Assembly (NCBI GenBank): GCA_048013815.1
Contig: CM106586.1
Coordinates: forward strand, 8,742,001-8,806,000
Direction: 5' to 3'
From: Setoptus koraiensis
Lineage: Eukaryota > Arthropoda
DNA: 64,000 bases
Part shown: piece by piece, positions 57,233 to 64,000 of the stretch
Layout of the letters: each line of letters opens with the position of its first letter
How positions within the stretch are numbered: the stretch's first letter is position 1
Translations under genes and position numbers: made by a program
The notes under the pieces: model-generated
What the model saw: the letters and a program-made list of their open reading frames with translations, nothing else
Database searches by the model: none
Told to the model about the DNA's origin: nothing

Positions 57233-57515
57233 ATGAAGACGACAGGTAAGTGCTGAAGCGTTGGCGATGCACACTGAAAACAAGCAGTCTAAACTTTTGT
57301 AACCTTGGAATGTTGTGTGATGAGAGCATGCAAATGACTGGATATTTTGTGGCATCAATTCGGGATGGTACTGGAAGCAAGAAACTAGTTGGACGCCACT
57401 CAAAGAGAAATTCGAGAAGCAGCTGATCAGATATGAGCGAATCGATGAGCGTATGGCAGCAGCAAATAAGTCATTTGATGCAATAATGTTACTGTGTTTC
57501 GCAGATAGCAACTGA
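57233..57515 (+). CDS. X3: putative two-exon gene, inverted copy of X1/X2
   Basis: Exons 57233-57245 and 57325-57515 (phase 1 junction, GACAG|GTAAGT to GATGAG|AGCATG) give 67 residues. It matches X1/X2 except for SGWYWKQ in place of SGWHWKQ. An in-frame stop (57203) precedes the start, with an upstream frame MCETTLASPNSNLLYTFHDN from 57086. The gene converges on MP4. Near-identity of all three copies means that evolutionary constraint cannot be judged from this window alone. Confidence 0.35.
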
Positions 57516-57617
57516 CAAGTGTATTAATTAGCTGAAATTACTTGAAAATTACCTCTCGGTTGTTGTTGGTCATGTAGCACACAATTAGTGACATCTCAAT
57601 AGCGACTCAAGAGCATC

Positions 57618-57947
57618 TTAATAACGTGCTGCTCGGCCTGGTCCGCGCTGGTTAACCGGTCTGCTGTCTCTTGCATCATCTCTGTTTTGATCAGGTGGGT
57701 CAGGTGATCCATAAGGTGGATGTGGGGGGTTCGGTGGGTATGGGGCGCTTGGGCCGTATGCGGGCGGTGCGATGTAACGTTTATCTACGTAATTACCTCC
57801 TCTTCTCATTAAATAGAGTACGCAGAGATATTGAATAAAGTCCCATAATATCACTATTACAACAAAAATTACAATGAGACCAAACATAATAGCAGCACAA
57901 ATCGCCGCCACCTTTTCCGGAGACGGAAGGTCATCGACCTCAGACAT
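57618..57947 (-). CDS. MP4: small single-pass membrane protein, constant tail
   Basis: 109 residues in one exon. An acidic head (MSEVDDLPSPEK) precedes a hydrophobic segment at about 13-35 (AAICAAIMFGLIVIFVVIVI), then WDFIQYLCVLYLMRRGG with the juxtamembrane motif. The linker contains PPAY, a PPxY motif, and the tail from HPPYGSPDPP to RAARY is that of MP2/MP3. Its upstream region is the inverted copy of that of MP1, while its tail and 3' flank match MP2/MP3, so the gene is a mosaic. Function unknown. Confidence 0.65.
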   Translation of the reverse strand: MSEVDDLPSPEKVAAICAAIMFGLIVIFVVIVILWDFIQYLCVLYLMRRGGNYVDKRYIAPPAYGPSAPYPPNPPHPPYGSPDPPDQNRDDARDSRPVNQRGPGRAARY

Positions 57948-57963
57948 TGTAAGTCAAGTATCG

Positions 57964-57996
57964 GCAACAAATCACCAGCACTGTGTTGGATTGGCC
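57964..57996 (-). promoter_or_regulatory. Shared MP leader element before MP4 ATG
   Basis: Reverse strand reads GGCCAATCCAACACAGTGCT followed by GGTGATTTGTTGC, 16 bases before the ATG, identical to the MP1 copy. Confidence 0.55.
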
Positions 57997-58570
57997 TAGT
58001 TCAATTGTATCTTATCCGACAGTCGTGATTTTTTAATATTCTCTTGATAACTTGTATTTATGCTTGCCACAAGCTGCCGTTATTCATTTGACTTAGCTTA
58101 TTATCTCACAAGCGACACAATGTAACAAGCTTCTTACAATGTTGAATTAGCAGAAGTAGCTGCTTTGCTCACCTTGCCGAGTGCGCTCATTCATTTGATC
58201 GTGGTGGGCACCAACATATTGCAGATTCAATTACCAGCGCCCAATGATTTCCATTCGCACCCTGTCGATTATCGTTAACAAGTGATAGGCACCTCCTAGA
58301 ATGTTTGTCTCTATATTTGGATATTGAGCAGTTGCCGACTTGCTCGAATTTTCATAAATCTTCAAGGTGAACCAGCGAAAAGATGAGCTCATCCTCACTG
58401 ATATGCATCGTCAATGACTTTTCGGACAGTCAGTCCATCTGGCGCGCGCCAGAAATATGAATCTTCAAATGATGTATATGATATATATACATAGACAGCA
58501 TATATCTGAGTCACCGACATTGCATCGCCCACAATGAAAGATTTGAAGAAAACCCTGAAACTATTCTGAC
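57965..58570 (-). repeat. Right arm of long inverted duplication (MP4 upstream region)
   Basis: Reverse complement of 49840-50345, with a block of about 100 bp near 58289-58400 not found in the left arm and with scattered small changes. It includes the palindrome at 58439-58452. Confidence 0.88.
58439..58452. promoter_or_regulatory. 14-bp perfect palindrome, copy upstream of MP4
   Basis: CTGGCGCGCGCCAG, preserved exactly in the inverted arm. Confidence 0.5.
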
Positions 58571-58959
58571 TCTAGCGGAGAGGACAAGTTTTGTGAGAAA
58601 AAGAAGACAAAATTTTCGTTGCTTGTGATGTTCGCATCGCCATTGGCGATGCGAATGTTTTTATTGTTGTTTTTTTAGCTTTGTACACTCTCACAAACAC
58701 TTGCGAATGGCAAAAATGCTCGACATTTGTTGTTGTTAATGTCTCGTGTTGTTTGCTCTATTCTTTTGGGGCCCTGTAAAGAATAGTGGCAATAGTGATG
58801 GTGTTGCAAATAGTTAGTTGAAACCATTGTAAATAGTAGTGAGAGTGATTCATACAAAGTTAGTGACAATATCAGCTAATTGATATGTGTTTAACATGTT
58901 GTGTTGGTTGAATTTATGTCATGGGATGTGTAAAATGGGAGAAGAAATTAACTCGCTCC

Positions 58960-59365
58960 TCATTTCTTGCCATAATAGGCTGGGTAGGCAGCATATCTGT
59001 GTGAATGGAAGAAGGCGATCGGGTTAGTTGATTTGATTTACTTAGTTGTTGGCGAATATTTGGCATTTGAGGAGTCTAATCGTAAACACTTACCCATATG
59101 ATGGATAGGCATATCCGTAACCGACTGACGAGTAAGCTGGGTATCCAGCGTAGTAGTATTGGGCCGATGCGACAGCAGCGCAAACGACGAGTAGAGCAGC
59201 AATCAAGATCTGAAATTGTTTGTTTGTGTGATTGTGGACGAAAACAATTGAAATTGAAAATTAGTAAAAGTTAATTGACTTGTTTGTTTGTGAATTATGT
59301 CACGAGAAATGTCAAACAGTAACAGTGACTATTAGTGTGAGTATACTTACAAGTGCCTTAATCAT
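58960..59365 (-). CDS. YG3: secreted Tyr/Gly-rich peptide, inverted copy of YG1
   Basis: Three exons: 59351-59365, 59094-59209 and 58960-58996; 55 residues. Exons 1 and 2 and the 141-bp first intron are essentially identical to YG1, with one change (PSYG for PAYG) in the protein. The second intron (97 against 121 bp) and third exon differ: YG3 ends GYAAYPAYYGKK where YG1 ends GYSGYYYGKK. The amidation-type Gly-Lys-Lys is kept. TATAAATA is at 59509-59516 (minus strand) and the octamer at 59573-59580. Because the promoter is also copied, both genes are probably expressed alike. Confidence 0.85.
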
Positions 59366-59508
59366 TTTGACGTTTGGTTTGGCGTTTGGGTTGTTTGGTG
59401 CTAGAGTAGCTAGAATGACCTAGAAGGTTGATTGAGTTTGAAGTGAATTCGATGGTTTTCGTTTGAAATCTCAAAGACAAGTGAGGTTGTGGTGTGCCGA
59501 TGTGCCGA

Positions 59509-59580
59509 TATTTATACTTCCGCCGGGCCACTTTGGACAGACAGACAGACAGGCAGACGAATGTAAACAAATATGCAAAT
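59509..59580 (-). promoter_or_regulatory. YG3 core promoter with octamer and TATA box
   Basis: Inverted copy of the YG1 promoter: ATTTGCAT at 59573-59580 and TATAAATA at 59509-59516 on the minus strand, followed by the same leader. Confidence 0.6.
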
Positions 59581-59599
59581 AGCGTAGGCAAAGTATCGG

Positions 59600-62500
59600 T
59601 TGCACAAGCTCAAGCTAGCTATGTGGCCACTTAATTATGGCCTATCCCCCCTTCCCCCGTGTTGCATAGGCAAAAAAGAACAGATATTTCGCGCAAGATA
59701 CTATCTTGAAGATAGTGAAAGTTGTTAAAAGATGAAGCATTATCGATCATTGCTAGCCCGGCTCGGCGAAACGCCGCCCATGCCACACGGCGGCTGTTGT
59801 TGTTGCTGCTGTTATCATTATTATGTAAGATGACCTTCAATTTCGCTTCCCCATCTTCTGACAGCCAGTTGTGGATAAAGAGTTGCGCCTGTCAGTTTTA
59901 TTTTATCTCTCTCTCTCTCTTTCTAGACTCTAGACTCTAGACTCTAGAGTCTAGAGTGAGAGCGAATAGCAGGAGGCAGCAGGAGTAATAGCTGGTATGT
60001 ACATAATTGTTATGTTGAGCGGCACGAGTTTCCGAAGAAAACAAAGTGGCGCTGCTGATTGCAAAACACGCATAATATGATAATGTGCAAGAATGTTGCA
60101 CTTTCACGGGGAATTGATACACACTCACGTGAGAACATAGTCGCTTTCAAACATCAATTATCCTAGGCAAAAAATCGGATATTTAATAATCAATTTTTAC
60201 GATAACGTAGGCAGCAGCGATAAGCGGCTAACAGCGAGCAGTGTAGTGAGAATTTTATTTAAAACTTCGATAAGGCGCACGCTCGACTGAACAATGAATT
60301 ACGATGGGGGAACCTACAATTAAACTGGCTGCCAGCTATAATGAGCCTGTTGTGGCGGCAATAAATACAACAAGTTGTTTCGCAATAGATTAGCAGCTCA
60401 AGAAAAAAAGAAAGAAAGAGTTAGCGAGTTGCGCTAAGAACCGAGGCCAGGCGAGAAAAGCAGATTATGGCTGCATAGTTAATCATAACCACTATCGCGC
60501 CACATCTCTTCGTCTGGCTAGATAAGAATTCGTCTAAGAAGCCGTCGCCAACGAGATGCCGCCAGGTGTAAATTATTATCGTGGCTTCGTTTGCTCATTA
60601 ATCCGTTGTTGGACAAGTCTAATGTAACAGTATAATAATGCATAATGTTTGTTGTTTGTGACAATGTGCCCGACACTGTCAGCCAGAGATAGCTCGAATT
60701 CGTTGCAACTAGTCTTGAGAAGCATTGAATTCAATTGGCTGCGAGCTGTATCGCATCGCCGTCATAATTAGTTTGTGCATAAATGTTTTGAAAATGTTCT
60801 GGTCAAATGGCGGCAAGCGAGCAAAAAATTAACGATCTCTAACCATGGTAAACAACATGCCGGGGGTTGGTGCGGGCATATTTTTATAGTTTGTTTTGGC
60901 ATGCAAAACAAACTATAAATATGGTTGAATCAAAATAATAAATAAACTTTATTACGCTGCAGCCACAATATCAGTTCAAACGCTGAACGTAAAAGGAGTC
61001 TTCTGGATGCCAGAATCTGGAAGCACTTCGTCCACATTATCTCGTTGTAGATCTCGTTGAATATCTCGCTAATAACTCCCCGGTTGGTTGCAGCGCAATA
61101 CTGTTTGTTTTCACGATATGATTGATCACATGATGATGATGATGATGATGTTGTTGTTTAGTGATCAAGGTCAGCAGTTTCGATTAATCAAATCGCAAAT
61201 TTTCGAAACCAGCAGCAGACAACAAGGCGACGCCAGCGATTTTACATCGTTGCCAATATCAATTGCTGTAGCAAATCATCCAGAAAATTCAATTCGTCCA
61301 TACAGGACGGCAACATTCTGGTGAAACTCCATGAATGTGTGAATATTGTTGCCATTATCACTGCACGAGCTATGCGAGTGGTTTTATTCAAATAAGCACC
61401 TTCACTAATTGGCATTATTAGTATTATAGTATTAGTATTATAGCTATTGAACTCACGACTTCATAGGAAGTTGTTAGTTGCTAGCTGAAGTCGTTGTGAG
61501 CCAATCAGCCAAAAGTAACCAATCACAGGTAGCAATATGATGATGAAAGAAAGAATCAACAACGTTGGTGAGATTATCTTTTTGATCATTATTACCATTA
61601 TCAATATTTTCATTATGATTATGATTATTATTATTATGATGCAATGTGCTAACTTTAACTCAACTGCTATTAACGTTGCAACACAAATAATTCATCCAGT
61701 CTGGCTGTAGATTTACTTGCGAGTCTCTCTCCCTTTTATTGAATACTGCTATTATTAACTATTGCCACTATTATAACTCGTCTATTGAGATGGAGTGTTT
61801 TCTAAGAAGAGAATCCCCGCCACCGCCACAAGCACCATTATTATTATAGTCCGACGATGCTAAAAACTAAGCTATTGACAAACACTATCTTATATCGGCT
61901 ATAAGCCGCCAACAAAAAACCTGTTTCTCAGCCGGCAGCCGACAGCCTGATTAAACACACACTCACACACTGTATCACATGATCCGATGGATATCCGCCT
62001 ACAATCACTTGCTTGCCATCCAGTCAACTTGTTTGCTCACGCTGTCTGACAGCTCATAACTTTCGTTTGACTTTTATCCAAGCATCGAAACCGCGCCAGC
62101 TAGCACTATCTGTGTATGTGTCCAGCAGGCCACCGAAGCAGTGGAATTCCTAGCGGCCGGAAGTGAGAAGCGGCTCGCATTATGTATGGCACAGAGTAAA
62201 CAGAATTGGCGAGAGTACTAAGAGAGCGGGGCGCGAATGTTTCTCGCAAGATAAGCGTCACATAATTCGTTCTTTTTATTGATTTGCTATTGTTGCCACG
62301 TGCTGAGATTCTTATCTGGAATTGTTGCGCGCGCGTTGCACGTCGCCCGTCGCTCTTGTTATATAATGTTTGTGTGCGTGTGATAATTGGTCTTTAACTA
62401 TCGCTGTCGAGAGTAGTTAGTTGCTACTTTAGCTGGAAGATAATTTCTACCAGTAGTTATAGTATATAGCCATGGAAATAGGAGGCGAGGGATAAAATAA

Positions 62501-63011
62501 CACCAATGCTTGCTCCATTGCGCCCCGATCTCTATCTTATACTGCACGATAATAACAATGACGCGTGACATATTCGCACTCTGCAATGCTGGCGGTATTA
62601 GCAGGGCCGCCTATGATGGCACAAGAATCAACACTAGATATGATCTCCACTGAAATATACGACTAGCAACAAAATGCCAGACTCCTAGGTTAGTCATAGC
62701 TAATTCATTATCTATATTGCGACGATGTTGTGTTCAGTCAACCGCAAATCTGATTCTCATGACTTCACCACTCCACTGAAAAACACCAACACTCTCACCG
62801 TGTGCCACATTTTCTTCTTGATTGATTGCAGACGGGCGAAATTTTGGGGCCCCAACGAAAAATTGCTCCTAAGCTTTCAGCTGTTTCTTTGATATCCTCA
62901 AAGTCTATCAAGAGAAATTGTCGTTCTCGTTTGATTTCACCCAATCGATGCGACATTGAGCGTCAGTTGGCTTTTGCTTGTCACCGGTTCCAAATAAACA
63001 AACAAACAAAA
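59600..63011. other. Intergenic region between YG3 and the bHLH gene
   Basis: Holds a short palindromic TCTAGACTCTAGAG array near 59922-59956, an inverted AGTTTGTTTTGGCATGCAAA segment near 60889, a GAT run at 61133-61150, and no convincing gene. An acceptor-like site at 62829 leads into an open frame, but that frame becomes antisense to the bHLH gene and is not supported. Confidence 0.5.
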
Positions 63012-63551
63012 CTAGATTTTGTTTATTTTCCACTGTTCGTGCTGCTCCTGTTCTTGATAGGCCAATATAGAATCCAGCAATCGTATGTATTTAATGGCTA
63101 CTCGTAATATCTCGTTCTTGCTCAATTTCTTGTCTGGCGGATAAGTGGGAACTAGGCGCCTCAAGTTGGCGAATGCCTTGTTGACATTTTGTTGGCGCCA
63201 TCGTTCACGATTGTTCGTGGAGTTTCGTTTCTTTCCACTGTGCGAATGATTATTATTACTAGTAGTTCGTTGCAATGAGCTCATTCCTTCACCTTTTATT
63301 CGCTTGGAATTATCTCTCGTGTTTTCTTTTATTCTAGCGAGACGTATGTTGCTCTTCAGTAGCGACGAGTTGCACGAAATGGACCGTTTTGCAGTGATCT
63401 TGTTCTTCAAGTTGATCACCGCCATTTGATCCTCTACCTTGCTGATTTCTTCGCTTGAGATAGCCATAGGAGATGAAATGCTCGATGCAAACGACGATGA
63501 CGAACTTGACACATTGTTCACATCTGGCGTACTTTCAGCCGGACTGGACAT
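63012..63551 (-). CDS. TAL1/SCL-like class II bHLH transcription factor
   Basis: Single-exon frame of 179 residues. A Ser-rich, disordered N-terminus leads to a basic region [20 protein letters not shown], loop [18 protein letters not shown] and helix 2 [16 protein letters not shown] at about residues 112-170. [10 protein letters not shown] and [13 protein letters not shown] are hallmarks of the TAL1/TAL2/LYL1 subfamily. These factors bind E-boxes as heterodimers with E-proteins (daughterless in insects) and act in blood, vessel or neural differentiation. The protein ends soon after helix 2, like TAL2. Further 5' exons cannot be excluded, since a donor-like GTAAAG lies upstream near 63600. 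Confidence 0.9.
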   Translation of the reverse strand: MSSPAESTPDVNNVSSSSSSFASSISSPMAISSEEISKVEDQMAVINLKNKITAKRSISCNSSLLKSNIRLARIKENTRDNSKRIKGEGMSSLQRTTSNNNHSHSGKKRNSTNNRERWRQQNVNKAFANLRRLVPTYPPDKKLSKNEILRVAIKYIRLLDSILAYQEQEQHEQWKINKI

Positions 63552-64000
63552 CCTCTTGAGAAATAATGCACTTCAGTTGAAAATTGTTGAAAGAACTTTA
63601 CCTAATGACGAAATAATCGACTTGCCGCCTCGAATGTCACTAGGTGAGAGATAAATTAATGTGTGCTCAGAGTTCGAATAATATAGAGGACCCAACTCTC
63701 GCTAGAGTTTTCCACCATCACATTAGATTTGCGAGTTTGCGCACGACAAAAAATCGATACACTCATGCGTGGCTCATCGGGGGACCGGGGCCTCCCCGAT
63801 AGCGTCACTTATCGAGTGATAGGAAGACACGCGGGCCAATTGTTGGAGGTGGCCAAACAGATAATTGAAGACTTTATTCTTAGATAAAACATTTTTGTTT
63901 TTTGTTTGAAGCAGTATTATGCAACAATAATGACAGAACAGATTAAAGAGTATAATTGGTCGATTTAGCGTTGGTAGAAACTAACAAAAGCTGATTAATG
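63552..64000. other. Upstream flank of the bHLH gene
   Basis: Probable promoter or 5' leader of the bHLH gene; no clear core element. A short CGGGGGACCGGGG stretch near 63778 is the only GC-rich island. Confidence 0.4.

Noticed and set aside
62829-63107. Plus-strand frame beginning at a TTGCAG acceptor
   Set aside because: Its last third is antisense to the bHLH coding sequence and ends in a hydrophobic run created by that complement; no start or domain.
1-64000. Retroelements, virus-derived elements and other large transposons
   Set aside because: Looked for reverse transcriptase, integrase, capsid, envelope and transposase motifs and for long terminal repeats; none was recognised by eye. 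Only the small MITE is supported.

Overview
The window looks like nuclear DNA from an arthropod. A chelicerate such as a mite would fit, but that is an inference. It has spliced genes with GT-AG introns of about 80 bp to several kb, animal-only families (SHOC2, fibulin-1, a TAL1-type bHLH factor, a CCAP/NPS-type neuropeptide receptor) and many microsatellites. No operons, rRNA, tRNA, CRISPR, LTR element or virus-derived element was recognised.

Layout. 1-7.7 kb is GC- and CpG-rich DNA without a supportable gene, full of GGGCCC palindromes and short tandem repeats. 8-11.8 kb is mostly unassigned, with one possible orphan first coding exon at 9.05 kb. 11.8-14.5 kb holds SHOC2 (+, three exons) converging on EXOSC3/RRP40 (-, one exon), only 32 bp apart. 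A second possible orphan first coding exon lies at 16.17 kb. 23.9-29.9 kb holds a four-exon CCAP-receptor-like GPCR with an enormous repeat-rich third intracellular loop; its third intron carries a long hairpin. 30.6-31.6 kb holds BPHL (-). 34.4-36.9 kb holds three unrecognised ORFs, one encoding an Asn/Gln-rich secreted protein. A 388-bp hAT-like MITE with a perfect 8-bp target duplication lies at 41.06 kb. 43.8-46.9 kb holds a complete five-exon fibulin-1-like gene (-). 63.0-63.6 kb holds a TAL1/SCL-type bHLH gene (-).

The most unusual part is 49.8-59.6 kb, a lineage-specific cluster partly duplicated in inverted orientation. It contains four small single-pass membrane protein genes (MP1-MP4) with unrelated heads and, in MP2-MP4, a near-identical proline-rich, Arg/Asp-rich tail; all share an element just before the ATG. 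It also contains three secreted Tyr/Gly-rich peptide genes (YG1-YG3), all ending in Tyr-Gly-Lys(-Lys), an amidation-type end. Converging on MP2, MP3 and MP4 are three nearly identical copies of a putative two-exon gene (X1-X3) for a 67-residue Trp- and charge-rich protein. I recognise none of these as a named family. Their joint duplication and patchy homogenisation suggest a young co-amplified locus, possibly in defence or cuticle biology; that function is speculation.

Names MP, X and YG are working labels used only here.
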